From an uncultured Ruminococcus sp. (GTDB lineage Bacteria; Bacillota; Clostridia; Oscillospirales; CAG-272): a stretch of 8,541 nucleotides of DNA. A program made the position numbers and the translations under genes. Under the pieces are notes generated by a model. It saw only the letters and a program-made list of their open reading frames with translations. It made no database searches and was not told the origin of the DNA. The number at the start of each line of letters is the position of its first letter. Positions within the stretch are counted from its first letter, which is position 1. This document shows, in pieces, positions 1 through 6,854 of this stretch. Where the stretch lies: contig CACZSC010000020.1 in NCBI GenBank assembly GCA_902783755.1, forward strand, positions 1-8,541, in the 5' to 3' direction.

Positions 1-475
1 CGCGGAGGAGTACACCCGCTACGCCATAAGAAAGGACACAGAATTCGACATGGAGAATCTCCGCTCGATCGCCGCTTCCCTTCCCGCAGGATACGGGATA
101 AGGAAGATCGACAGCGGGATATACGGCATGTGCCTGGAAGAGCCGCTGTTCGAGGATTGTGTGAAGCACTTCGGATCCAGGAAGCGGTATTTACAGTTCG
201 GGCGCGGAATGGCCGTCATGAAGGACGGGAGGCCCGTTTCCGTATGCTCGTCATATACCAGCTTCCGGGATGGCATCGAGATCGAGGTGGACACCCTGGA
301 AGAGGAACGGAGAAAAGGTCTGGCCGCCGCCGTGTCGGCGTCCCTGATCCTCTCATGCCTCGATGACGGGCTGTATCCCAGCTGGGACGCGGCGAACCCG
401 GCTTCGGTACATCTGGCCGAGAAACTGGGATATGAATTCAGCCACGAATACCACTGCTACGCCATATCGAGGTGA
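1..475 (+). CDS. GNAT family N-acetyltransferase, 5'-truncated by the window edge
   Basis: The reading frame is open from base 2, with no stop before the first ATG at base 50, so the real start lies upstream and 157 C-terminal residues are visible. The product is probably a GNAT-fold N-acetyltransferase that moves an acetyl group from acetyl-CoA to an unknown amine. The part seen matches the C-terminal half of the Bacillota 'GNAT acetyltransferase' family (PF12746 type), whose members are about 250 residues long. The region EERRKGLAAA is the acetyl-CoA pyrophosphate-binding loop (the usual R/Q-x-x-G-x-G/A signature). It is followed by a helix, then LYPSWDAANPASVHLAEKLG, in which the WDAAN and LAEKLGY elements are typical of this family. 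The stop codon lies inside the ribosome site of the next gene, so the two are probably co-transcribed. Confidence in the fold is high; the substrate is unknown. Confidence 0.87.
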   Translation, partial: AEEYTRYAIRKDTEFDMENLRSIAASLPAGYGIRKIDSGIYGMCLEEPLFEDCVKHFGSRKRYLQFGRGMAVMKDGRPVSVCSSYTSFRDGIEIEVDTLEEERRKGLAAAVSASLILSCLDDGLYPSWDAANPASVHLAEKLGYEFSHEYHCYAISR

Positions 476-478
476 CCG

Positions 479-982
479 ATGAAGAAAATGATACTCACCG
501 TCCTGCTGGCCCTTTCCGCAGTCATCTGCCTGTGGGCCTGCGCGGGTTGGGAAAACACAGAGGAGACAGATATGAAGCTTGATACCGGCATACCTGAGAT
601 CGAGGTCATCAGACCTACATGCGTCCTGGTGATCGAGGTGAACGGGAAGATACTCTACGGGCATTTTGAGGACAATCCCTCAGCAAAGGCCTTCATCGAA
701 AAACTTAACTCCGGCGGGATAACCGTCGAGATGCACGATTACGGAAACTTCGAAAAAGTCGGGCCGCTCCCCTGGGAGCTGCCACGCACCGACTCCCGGA
801 TCACCGCCGGGCCCGGGGACATCATCCTGTATCAGGGGGACCAGATCACCCTGTATTATGGCGAGAACAGCTGGGACTTCACCCGTCTCGCAAGGATAGA
901 GAGCGTCACGAAGGGCGAGCTTCTCGGGCTGCTTGGTGCGGGAGAGGTAAGCATCACCTTCTCCCTCGAATGGGGAGAATGA
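479..982 (+). CDS. Lipoprotein with a cyclophilin-like domain
   Basis: This 167-residue protein starts with a lipoprotein signal: MKK, a hydrophobic stretch (residues 5-19) and a lipobox-like LWAC that places the lipidated cysteine at residue 21. It should be anchored on the outer face of the membrane. After a short acidic linker, residues 46-163 resemble the bacterial cyclophilin-like family (PF18050 type). The evidence is an opening beta strand with VNGKILYGHFEDNPSAKAF, a LPWELP element, GPGDIILYQGDQITLYYG in the middle, and a closing LARIESV...LGAGEVSITF. Most relatives known to me are short cytoplasmic proteins, so a lipid-anchored version is notable. Whether the domain has prolyl isomerase activity is unknown; this branch generally lacks a demonstrated one. 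The start is supported by GAGGTGA at 469-475, which overlaps the upstream stop. Trp at the -2 position of the lipobox is unusual. Confidence 0.87.
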   Translation: MKKMILTVLLALSAVICLWACAGWENTEETDMKLDTGIPEIEVIRPTCVLVIEVNGKILYGHFEDNPSAKAFIEKLNSGGITVEMHDYGNFEKVGPLPWELPRTDSRITAGPGDIILYQGDQITLYYGENSWDFTRLARIESVTKGELLGLLGAGEVSITFSLEWGE

Positions 983-1027
983 GACCGCCGTCACAACACA
1001 AGATTACCAGAAAGGAGATCCCGGAAA

Positions 1028-1666
1028 ATGACTGACAGCATCCAGGTATTCAAACAGAACCACATAAGGATAGCCGCGGGAGACAAAGTGATACACATCG
1101 ACCCTTTCATGACGGACTCGGCGCCGAAAGACGCGGACTACATCCTCATAACCCATGACCACTACGACCATTTCTCTCCGAAGGACATCGGGCGGACCGC
1201 AGGCAGGGACTGCGTGCTGGTGGTGCCCGAGACCATGAAGGAAAAGGCGAAGGAGGCCGCTCCCTTCGTGAACAGTACCGTCACCGTAAGACCGGGCGAG
1301 AGTTACGATTTCGGAGGGATCCGGTTCGAGACGGTCCCCGCATACAACACCGCAAAGCCCTTCCATCCGAAGAAAGCCGGATGGGTGGGATACATAGTCC
1401 ACGCGGACGGGAAGAGCGTATACGTGGCGGGCGACACTGACGCGACGGATGAGGCGAAGGCCGTGAAGTGCGACATCGCCCTGGTCACCGTGGGGGGGAC
1501 ATATACGATGAACGCGAAGGAAGCCGCCGCGCTGGTCGGTCACATAAAGCCGGAAACGGCGAGCCCGGTCCATTACGGCGGAGTCGTGGGAGCGAAAAAG
1601 GACGGCCGGAAGTTCGCGGACGCCGTCAGCAGTGACATAAATGTTGAAATAAAGATCAGCTTCTGA
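1028..1666 (+). CDS. MBL-fold metal-dependent hydrolase (UlaG-like / Lactamase_B_3 type)
   Basis: This 212-residue cytoplasmic protein belongs to the metallo-beta-lactamase fold superfamily, in the small branch related to UlaG and Lactamase_B_3 (PF13483) proteins. The metal-site motif HxHxDH is complete as HDHYDH (residues 43-48). Further likely ligands are His113 in the PFHPKKAG element, Asp136 in GDTD and His182 in PVHYGG. The segment VTVGGTYTMNAKEAAALV is characteristic of this branch, in which the strand and helix lead into the last histidine. The protein is full length for the family. Members hydrolyse phosphodiester, lactone or similar bonds, but the substrate cannot be read from sequence. 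The start is set by AAAGGAG at 1011-1017, ten bases before the ATG. It follows the lipoprotein gene by 45 bases, and a perfect hairpin spans its stop codon. Confidence 0.9.
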   Translation: MTDSIQVFKQNHIRIAAGDKVIHIDPFMTDSAPKDADYILITHDHYDHFSPKDIGRTAGRDCVLVVPETMKEKAKEAAPFVNSTVTVRPGESYDFGGIRFETVPAYNTAKPFHPKKAGWVGYIVHADGKSVYVAGDTDATDEAKAVKCDIALVTVGGTYTMNAKEAAALVGHIKPETASPVHYGGVVGAKKDGRKFADAVSSDINVEIKISF

Positions 1667-1670
1667 TCTT
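1652..1670 (+). other. Perfect 8-bp inverted repeat spanning a stop codon
   Basis: AAGATCAG (1652-1659) and CTGATCTT (1663-1670) are exact reverse complements separated by CTT. The TGA of the MBL hydrolase lies in the 3' arm. No T-run follows on the + strand, so it is not a standard Rho-independent terminator. It could protect the 3' end of a processed mRNA, slow a ribosome or polymerase, or be chance. The loop is short and the stem is AT-mixed. Confidence 0.45.
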
Positions 1671-1704
1671 GACCATAAAGAAACCATAACAAGGAGACAG
1701 AAAA

Positions 1705-2037
1705 ATGGGACTCATAGCTTTTCTCAAATCGAAATTCGGAAAGAACAAGGAAGAAAAAAAGACTGAGAACGACGTGGTCATGACGCTGAAGGCGGACCCG
1801 GCGGACATCGATCCCCCGGAGACCAGGTTCACGGAGGAATACAAGGACTTCCTCGAGTCGCAGGAAAACGTCGTGACGCTGACGAGAGAGATGCCTGCAG
1901 CAGAGGACCCGGAGAACGGACCTGCCGAGGAAGCTGTGCCTGAAGAGCCGGTCGGGGAAGTCACGGAACAGCCTGTCCCGGAGCAGACAGCGCCGGAACT
2001 GGATCCCTTCCCTTTCGGGGACGAGCCGAAGGAATAA
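1705..2037 (+). CDS. Small acidic protein of unknown function
   Basis: I do not recognise this 110-residue protein. It starts with a short amphipathic basic segment, MGLIAFLKSKFGKNKEEKK, which could sit on the inner membrane surface or a partner protein. A middle portion, about residues 22-62, has the charged stretch ETRFTEEYKDFLESQE, which is likely helical. The tail (residues 64-110) is rich in Glu and Pro and is probably disordered, ending in PFPFGDEPKE. No signal peptide or true membrane span is present. The start is well supported by AAGGAGA at 1691-1697. It lies 38 bases after the MBL gene and 20 bases before the next gene, so co-transcription is likely. Codon use matches its neighbours and the + strand frame has a good ribosome site, so I regard it as a real gene despite its low complexity. 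Confidence 0.72.
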   Translation: MGLIAFLKSKFGKNKEEKKTENDVVMTLKADPADIDPPETRFTEEYKDFLESQENVVTLTREMPAAEDPENGPAEEAVPEEPVGEVTEQPVPEQTAPELDPFPFGDEPKE

Positions 2038-2057
2038 CGGGCGCGACGGAAAACAGC

Positions 2058-2618
2058 ATGCATATATACGAAGACTGGATCAGATCCCGTCTCCCGCCGG
2101 AGCTTGCGGACGAGCCCATCGACCTCTTCAAAGGCGATTATCTTGACGGTCTGACCGTCATGCAGGAAGGCGAACGTGGCGGACCGGACGTAGTCGTGTA
2201 CAGGGCGGAAAGCGAGGAAGACCTCCGCTACTGGCAGCTTGAGATGGTATGCCGCTTCATACACGAGAAAGACCCGCCTCCGAAAAAGACCTGGCGCTGG
2301 TACAGGCATCACGCGGAAGACGGGCGGTGGCTGTACACGGAGCACCGGAACTACGACTACAACGCCATAGACGACCCGAGACTGTACGGCTTCGAGTGTT
2401 TTCTCCGCGTACTCAGGCACGCCTTCCCGGACGACCGCTGGGAAAAAGCGGTCAGGGAGCATGTGGACCTGATGAACTACTGGTATAAGGTGCCTCACTG
2501 GGATTACGACAGGGAGAAGCTCTGTTTCACAGAGATCAGCGATTCAAGGGAACACGACGGCGGGCCGGATATGACCGAAGAGCCGAGGCCTGGGTCCGTG
2601 ATCGAGACCGTGGACTGA
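2058..2618 (+). CDS. Hypothetical protein, possibly a distant Imm63-type immunity protein
   Basis: This 186-residue soluble protein is very rich in aromatic and charged residues and has no signal peptide or membrane span. Distinct elements are ESEEDLRYWQLEMVCRFI (residues 51-68), KTWRWYRHHAEDGRWLYTEH (77-96), YNAIDDPRLYGFECFL (101-116) and FPDDRWEKAVREHVDLMN (123-140). The order of a D/E-L-x-YW helix, a D-x-R-x-x-x-F-E helix and a W-containing helix loosely recalls Imm63-type immunity proteins of polymorphic toxin systems. This is from memory and weak, and 'unknown' is the safe label. The acidic tail after residue 160 looks disordered. The ATG at 2058 has only a poor ribosome site (GACGGA at 2045-2050). 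It sits 20 bases after the preceding stop, so it may depend on translational coupling. No toxin gene lies beside it in this window. Confidence 0.75.
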   Translation: MHIYEDWIRSRLPPELADEPIDLFKGDYLDGLTVMQEGERGGPDVVVYRAESEEDLRYWQLEMVCRFIHEKDPPPKKTWRWYRHHAEDGRWLYTEHRNYDYNAIDDPRLYGFECFLRVLRHAFPDDRWEKAVREHVDLMNYWYKVPHWDYDREKLCFTEISDSREHDGGPDMTEEPRPGSVIETVD

Positions 2619-2648
2619 TGTGCCATCACCCAGAAAGGAGCAATAATC

Positions 2649-3356
2649 ATGAGTCTGCTTCATCATAACCCGAACGGGGAATATGAGCTGAGCCTTTCCG
2701 CCTGGGGCCGGGGAGTACTCTGCGAAGACGACCTCCTCGATTTCCAGAAGCCGGACGCCATCCTGGCCGGGTTCAGGGAGGAGTACGGGCGTTCCCCTCT
2801 CGATATATCCCTTTTCATCGAAGACTCCTTTGCCTGCGGGTACGACTACGGATTCACGGGAGTGGACTCTGCCCTGCTTGAAAAATTCGAGACCCTCCGT
2901 GAGCTGATACTGCCTGATTCCGTAACGGAGCTGGACCTGACACCGGGACTTTTGAAGATACTCAGGGAAAACAATACCCTCATACGGGGCACCTTCGATT
3001 CCTTTGCGGAGAGGTTCGCCGCGGAGAACGGGCTCAGGTTCAGGCCTTCCGACTATCAGTTCGCCGTATACTTCTTTGAGCCTGCCCATGAAGCCACGGT
3101 CATGACCCTCGTATTTCTCAAGAACGGAAAAGTCAGGATCAGGGAGGACATCAGCTCTCCGGGCTCCTCCGCCGGCAACACCTTCGGCGGGACCTTCTGG
3201 TACAACATCAGCAGGGACTTCTTCAGGACTAAGACCGCAGAGCAGATAGCGGAGCAGTTCCGGAACGTCATATATGATGCGACCGTTGAAGACGGCAGAC
3301 TGGCCTCGTTCATCGAAAAGGCAAAAACGCACAGATACTTCATGGGAAAAAACTGA
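2649..3356 (+). CDS. Hypothetical protein with a BspA-like leucine-rich element
   Basis: This is a 235-residue protein without signal peptide or membrane span. Residues 80-96 (FETLRELILPDSVTELD) resemble one turn of a BspA-type leucine-rich repeat. They are followed by LLKILRENNTLIRGTFDSFAERFAAENGLRF (102-131), a cap-like segment that I associate with such proteins in gut Clostridia. Only about one repeat is present, so it is not a typical LRR array. The N-terminal part (1-75) includes a predicted beta strand and the DYGF element. The C-terminal part is an alpha/beta region ending in TAEQIAEQFRNVIYD and FIEKAKTHRYFMG. Function is unknown. The start is supported by AAAGGAG at 2634-2640, eight bases before the ATG. 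The stop overlaps the next start by one base (TGATG), so expression of the second MBL hydrolase is probably coupled to it. Confidence 0.8.
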   Translation: MSLLHHNPNGEYELSLSAWGRGVLCEDDLLDFQKPDAILAGFREEYGRSPLDISLFIEDSFACGYDYGFTGVDSALLEKFETLRELILPDSVTELDLTPGLLKILRENNTLIRGTFDSFAERFAAENGLRFRPSDYQFAVYFFEPAHEATVMTLVFLKNGKVRIREDISSPGSSAGNTFGGTFWYNISRDFFRTKTAEQIAEQFRNVIYDATVEDGRLASFIEKAKTHRYFMGKN

Positions 3357-3934
3357 TGATACGGCTGAGATACGGAAACACGAACACTTTCTTCATACCG
3401 GCGCCGGGGGGCGGTCTCCTCATAGACACGGATTACGCCGGGACCTTGCCCGGGCTCAGAAGGGCCCTCAGGTACAATAGTCTCAGTCTGAGAGACATCC
3501 GGTACGTGCTTGCCACCCACTATCATCCGGATCATTCCGGACTCACGGGACTGCTCACGGAACAGGGCGTGAAGCTGCTGCTACCTGATATCCAGAAGGA
3601 ATACGTCCATTTTTCAGACAGCATCTTTTCGAAGGACGGTCTGGACTTCATACCCGTGAATGAAGAGAAAGCGGCCGTGATCACATGCGCGGAAAGCAGG
3701 GCGTTTCTCGGAAGGCTGGGGATATACGGCGAGATCATCAGCACTCCCAGCCACAGTCCCGACAGCATTTCTGTCATCCTTGATGACGGGGACTGCTTCG
3801 TAGGGGACCTTGAACCTATGGAACATATCGAAGGATATGATCATAACGAGGCCCTCGAAAATGACTGGAAGCATATAATGTCATTCGGTCCGAAAAGGAT
3901 ATTCTATTCACATTACAAGGAAAAAACCATCTGA
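3356..3934 (+). CDS. MBL-fold metallo-hydrolase (second, glyoxalase II/RNase Z-like arrangement)
   Basis: This 192-residue protein is a metallo-beta-lactamase fold hydrolase of a different branch from the one at 1028-1666. It opens with the strand pair NTFFIPAPGGGLLIDTD and has HYHPDHSG (residues 55-62) as the HxHxDH motif. His133 in TPSHSPDS is the next metal ligand, Asp151 in GDLEP the bridging aspartate, and His186 in YSHY the final histidine. All ligands for a two-metal site are present. The SHSPDSISV signature resembles general MBL hydrolases that act on thioesters, lactones or phosphodiesters, and the substrate is unknown. It is somewhat short compared with the usual 200-250 residues, with no extra C-terminal domain. 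The ATG at 3356 overlaps the preceding TGA and lacks its own strong ribosome site, so it is probably translated by reinitiation. Confidence 0.9.
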   Translation: MIRLRYGNTNTFFIPAPGGGLLIDTDYAGTLPGLRRALRYNSLSLRDIRYVLATHYHPDHSGLTGLLTEQGVKLLLPDIQKEYVHFSDSIFSKDGLDFIPVNEEKAAVITCAESRAFLGRLGIYGEIISTPSHSPDSISVILDDGDCFVGDLEPMEHIEGYDHNEALENDWKHIMSFGPKRIFYSHYKEKTI

Positions 3935-3957
3935 CTCCGGCAAAGGAAAACTCATCT

Positions 3958-4914
3958 ATGAAAAAACTACCGGTGACCATCATAACAGCCGTCATCACGG
4001 CGGCCCTTGCGGCGGCAACCGTTATCCTGAGTGAAAAGACTCTGTCCATGGTACAGTTCGATACCATGAAGATACTGCTCATCATATGCGGATGTAGCGC
4101 GGCATACTGTTTCACCGCCGGCGAGATATCCGGCAACTTCTCCCAGATGGACAAACTCTGGAGCATCCTCCCTCCGGTCTACGTCTGGGTTGTGGCGGCA
4201 AAAGGCGGCTTCAGCGCCCGTCTCGTCATATACGCCCTCATAGTCACCGCATGGGGCATCAGACTCACCGTCAATTTCGCGAGAAAAGGGGCATACAGTC
4301 TGAGATTCTGGTCGGGCAAAGAGGATTACCGGTGGTCAGTAGTCAGGCAGTTCCCGGTCTTCCGGCACAGGATCGCATGGTCCCTGTTCGATCTTCTCTT
4401 CATCTCAATTTATCAGAACGCGCTGGTCCTCGCCATATGCCTCCCTTCTCTTGCTATCATGGGATCAGATGTTCCTCTCGGTTTCCCGGACATCCTTGCG
4501 GCGGTCCTTTCCATAGGGTTTCTCATCCTCGAGACCGTCGCCGATGAGTACCAGTGGAAGTTCCATCAGACGAAAAAGAAACTCCTGGCCGGGGGCGGCT
4601 CACTTGAAGATCTCCCGGATCCGTATGACCTGGGCTTCAACACTACGGGTCCCTGGCGCCGCATGCGCCATCCCAATTATCTCGGGGAACAGGGATTCTG
4701 GCTGGCGATGTACATATTCACTGTCGGAGCCGGCGTCACAAGATGCGGCATATTCCACTGGTCCCTGGCCGGGCCTCTCCTTCTAGTTCTCCTGTTCATG
4801 GGCAGCTCCGCCCTCGGCGAAAAGATATCATCCGGGAAATACCCGGCTTATGCGGAATATATAAGGCAGGTATTCAAATACGTCCCGCTCCGCAGATTCG
4901 AACGCGGCAGATGA
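3958..4914 (+). CDS. DUF1295 membrane protein (steroid 5-alpha-reductase-like)
   Basis: This is a 318-residue integral membrane protein of the DUF1295 family (PF06966), a branch of the steroid 5-alpha-reductase/isoprenylcysteine methyltransferase-like superfamily. It has roughly seven hydrophobic segments (about residues 6-24, 36-54, 71-81, 87-105, 142-168, 178-196 and 246-282). Family landmarks are NFSQMDKLWSILPP (60-73), the arginine-bearing RLTVNFARKGAY (102-113), ETVADEYQWKFH (192-203), GPWRRMRHPNYLGE (231-244) and the C-terminal GEKISSGKYPAYAEYI (287-302). In the superfamily the C-terminal RHPNY..E region binds NADPH or SAM. DUF1295 itself has no firm substrate, so an NAD(P)H-linked reduction of a lipid or steroid-like compound is only an inference. 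The ribosome site AAAGGA lies about 12 bases before the ATG, and the gene is 23 bases after the MBL gene. Confidence 0.92.
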   Translation: MKKLPVTIITAVITAALAAATVILSEKTLSMVQFDTMKILLIICGCSAAYCFTAGEISGNFSQMDKLWSILPPVYVWVVAAKGGFSARLVIYALIVTAWGIRLTVNFARKGAYSLRFWSGKEDYRWSVVRQFPVFRHRIAWSLFDLLFISIYQNALVLAICLPSLAIMGSDVPLGFPDILAAVLSIGFLILETVADEYQWKFHQTKKKLLAGGGSLEDLPDPYDLGFNTTGPWRRMRHPNYLGEQGFWLAMYIFTVGAGVTRCGIFHWSLAGPLLLVLLFMGSSALGEKISSGKYPAYAEYIRQVFKYVPLRRFERGR

Positions 4915-4982
4915 CACACAGGCCGTACAGAAGGCTCTCAGAATAACCGGAATAAAAAAGTCAAGGAAATGGGGGAAAACCG

Positions 4983-6782
4983 ATGAAAAAAGCCGTACTG
5001 GTCCTGCTCGCGTTTCTCATTGCCGTACCGGCAGCAGCAGTATCATTAGCGGGACCGGCTGCAGCAGGATTGGACAACTTCACTGAACGGACCGTGTACA
5101 CCGAAGAAACGTTCAGCGATGTGAGCCCGTCAGACTGGTTCAGCGGCAGCGTTGCCGCCGTCTATGAGCTCGGGCTCATGAACGGTAAAAAAGCCGGGAG
5201 ATTCGATCCTTCCGGCAATATCACCGTAGCGGAGGCCTGTACCGTGGCCGCAAGGCTGCACAGCATCTATACAGACGGGACGGAAATATGCGGGAAGACC
5301 TCCCCGTGGTATGCGGCATACGTGGATTACTGCGCGGGAAAAGGCATCATCTCAGGGCCCTGCGAGCTGCCTGAGGACCTTAACTCCCCGGCATCCAGGA
5401 GACTTTTTGCAGCCATACTCGGCAATGCTCTTCCCGAAGAGGCCCTTGCCGAGATCAACTACGTGCCGGACGGTTCCGTCCCCGACGTCGGCACCGCAGA
5501 CGCATACGGCAGCCGGATCTACGCCCTGTACAGGGCCGGGATCCTGACCGGATCCGACTCTCACGGCACCTTCAGTCCCGACGACCCGGTCAGAAGATCC
5601 GAAGCCGCTGCAGTCATCACAAGGATGGCGGATCCGTCGCTGAGACGGCACGTGTTCCTGCACGGTCTCACAGACGAAGACGTGGACGCCCTTCTGGGCA
5701 TGCCCGAGGAAATTCGGTACAGCGAGGCCCTGAACGCACTCGGCAGCGGCAGGCTGAGGGAAGCGAAGAAGCTGTTCGGATCGATGCCGGGATACAGGGA
5801 CTCCGGAGAGTATTACGACCTCATAAAAGCATCGCCCCGGAAGACCGTTTTTACGTCAGAAGACGGAGAAGTGACGGAAACGGACGACATATATGAGACA
5901 GACGGCACCGGACACCTTCTCAGGCAGGTCGTCATGACCCGGGACGGGTCGGGATATTCCCTTGATTTCACATATGACGATGCAGGAAGGCCGCTCACTA
6001 TGCTGTACATCTACCGCGGCACCACCGTGCAGTACACAGAGTATACATACAATACAAAAGGAGACCTGGCGCGGGAAACAGACACTTATCCCGATGGCAC
6101 GACCGTAACGAACGAGTACATATATAACGGAAATGGACAGCTGGTCGAATGGAAAATAGTCACGGAAAGACAGGGCAGCGGGACAACGGATCCAAGTGAG
6201 GAAACTGTAGTCTACAGGAACACGTATGACAGTTCCGGCCGGATCATCGCTGAAGCCAGGAACGGAGCCGAAACGATCCGGCTCGCCTATGACGAGCACG
6301 GCCGGCTCATCAGGAGAAATCTGACAAGCTACGTATACGATGAAAACGGGAGACTCATCAGGCGTGAATTCAACAATCCCGAAGAATACGGCGGATTCCG
6401 GTTCGCAGAACTGACCTATGACAGCGACGGGAACCTTCTGAGCGACAAGATCGACGGAAACGGATATGAGTATACTTATGACGGCAACGGAAACATGCTC
6501 ACCAGGATCATGACAGCTTCCTCCGGGGAGCAGCTATATACAAACGAATACGAATATGACCGAGAGGGCCGCCGCATAAAGTCGACCGAGATCCATCAGG
6601 ACGGGGCAGTATACATAAATGAAACGGCATACGATGAAGACGGCAACTTCCTGACCTTCACCTGCATCGACTGCGGCCGCGTTTCGAGCTATGAATACTC
6701 CGACTATGTATGGTATCTGGATCCTAACGAGATGATAATGAGAATAAGGCCGGCGCTCGCGTCTGACATCGGGCCCGGATAA
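4983..6782 (+). CDS. Exported SLH-domain protein with YD repeats
   Basis: This is a 599-residue cell-surface protein. Residues 1-28 form a signal peptide (MKK, a hydrophobic core, then an Ala-rich cleavage region). Three SLH modules follow: FSDVSPSDWFSGSV onward (about 44-96), SPWYAAYVDYCAGKGIISG onward (106-155, degenerate) and PDVGTADAYGSRIYALYRAG onward (167-217). Such modules bind pyruvylated wall polymers. Residues 241-283 form a helical unit (RLREAKKLFGSMPGYRDSGEYY), like single TPR-type modules in clostridial proteins. About ten YD motifs follow between residues 329 and 557, such as FTYDDAGRPL, YVYDENGRLI and YTYDGNGNML. The protein ends shortly after, without the Rhs core boundary (PxxxxDPxG) or a C-terminal toxin domain. 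The ATG has GGGGGAA at 4971-4977 in front. A function in adhesion or wall-surface binding is inferred. Confidence 0.9.
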   Translation: MKKAVLVLLAFLIAVPAAAVSLAGPAAAGLDNFTERTVYTEETFSDVSPSDWFSGSVAAVYELGLMNGKKAGRFDPSGNITVAEACTVAARLHSIYTDGTEICGKTSPWYAAYVDYCAGKGIISGPCELPEDLNSPASRRLFAAILGNALPEEALAEINYVPDGSVPDVGTADAYGSRIYALYRAGILTGSDSHGTFSPDDPVRRSEAAAVITRMADPSLRRHVFLHGLTDEDVDALLGMPEEIRYSEALNALGSGRLREAKKLFGSMPGYRDSGEYYDLIKASPRKTVFTSEDGEVTETDDIYETDGTGHLLRQVVMTRDGSGYSLDFTYDDAGRPLTMLYIYRGTTVQYTEYTYNTKGDLARETDTYPDGTTVTNEYIYNGNGQLVEWKIVTERQGSGTTDPSEETVVYRNTYDSSGRIIAEARNGAETIRLAYDEHGRLIRRNLTSYVYDENGRLIRREFNNPEEYGGFRFAELTYDSDGNLLSDKIDGNGYEYTYDGNGNMLTRIMTASSGEQLYTNEYEYDREGRRIKSTEIHQDGAVYINETAYDEDGNFLTFTCIDCGRVSSYEYSDYVWYLDPNEMIMRIRPALASDIGPG

Positions 6783-6842
6783 CGGCAGAAGGAGACCGTA
6801 AAGCGTTTGCCGGGCATGCACATGTCACGGAAAAAGATGAGA

Positions 6843-6849
6843 CAGGAGG
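6843..6849 (+). promoter_or_regulatory. Ribosome binding site that fixes the C39-like peptidase start
   Basis: CAGGAGG lies five bases before ATG 6855 and is one of the best Shine-Dalgarno matches in the window. It argues for the start at 6855, which gives the usual MKK plus membrane anchor, over the in-frame TTG at 6807 and the ATGs at 6816, 6822 and 6837. A second site, AAGGAGA (6789-6795), is 11 bases upstream of that TTG, so a minor longer form cannot be excluded. Confidence 0.75.
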
Positions 6850-6854
6850 CCCGA

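Noticed and set aside
50..475. Separate small gene starting at ATG 50
   Set aside because: The frame continues upstream without a stop and the GNAT family is longer at the N-terminus, so this is an internal methionine of a truncated gene.
1004..1687. Minus-strand open frame opposite the first MBL hydrolase
   Set aside because: The + strand encodes a complete MBL protein with all metal ligands. The antisense product is rich in His, Arg and Val without recognisable motifs.
1669..1704. TTGACC as a -35 promoter box before the acidic protein gene
   Set aside because: No -10 box is present at a suitable distance; the position 17 bases on is the ribosome site.
1656..2498. Long open frame on the minus strand opposite the acidic and 186-residue genes
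   Set aside because: The two + strand genes beneath it have better sequence character and one has a strong ribosome site. The minus-strand product is low in ordered structure, with Ser/Gly-rich runs opposite the Glu/Pro-rich tail. It is an antisense effect of codon bias.
2544..3332. Minus-strand open frame opposite the LRR-like gene
   Set aside because: The + strand gene has a good ribosome site and is coupled to an assignable gene. The antisense product has no family features.
4890..4914. GATTCGAAC resembling a tRNA T-loop
   Set aside because: It lies in the coding end of the DUF1295 gene, and no acceptor, D or anticodon stem can be built around it.
6807..6854. Longer N-terminus for the C39-like peptidase starting at TTG 6807
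   Set aside because: It would add 16 basic residues before a typical MKK membrane-anchor start, and CAGGAGG at 6843-6849 points to ATG 6855.
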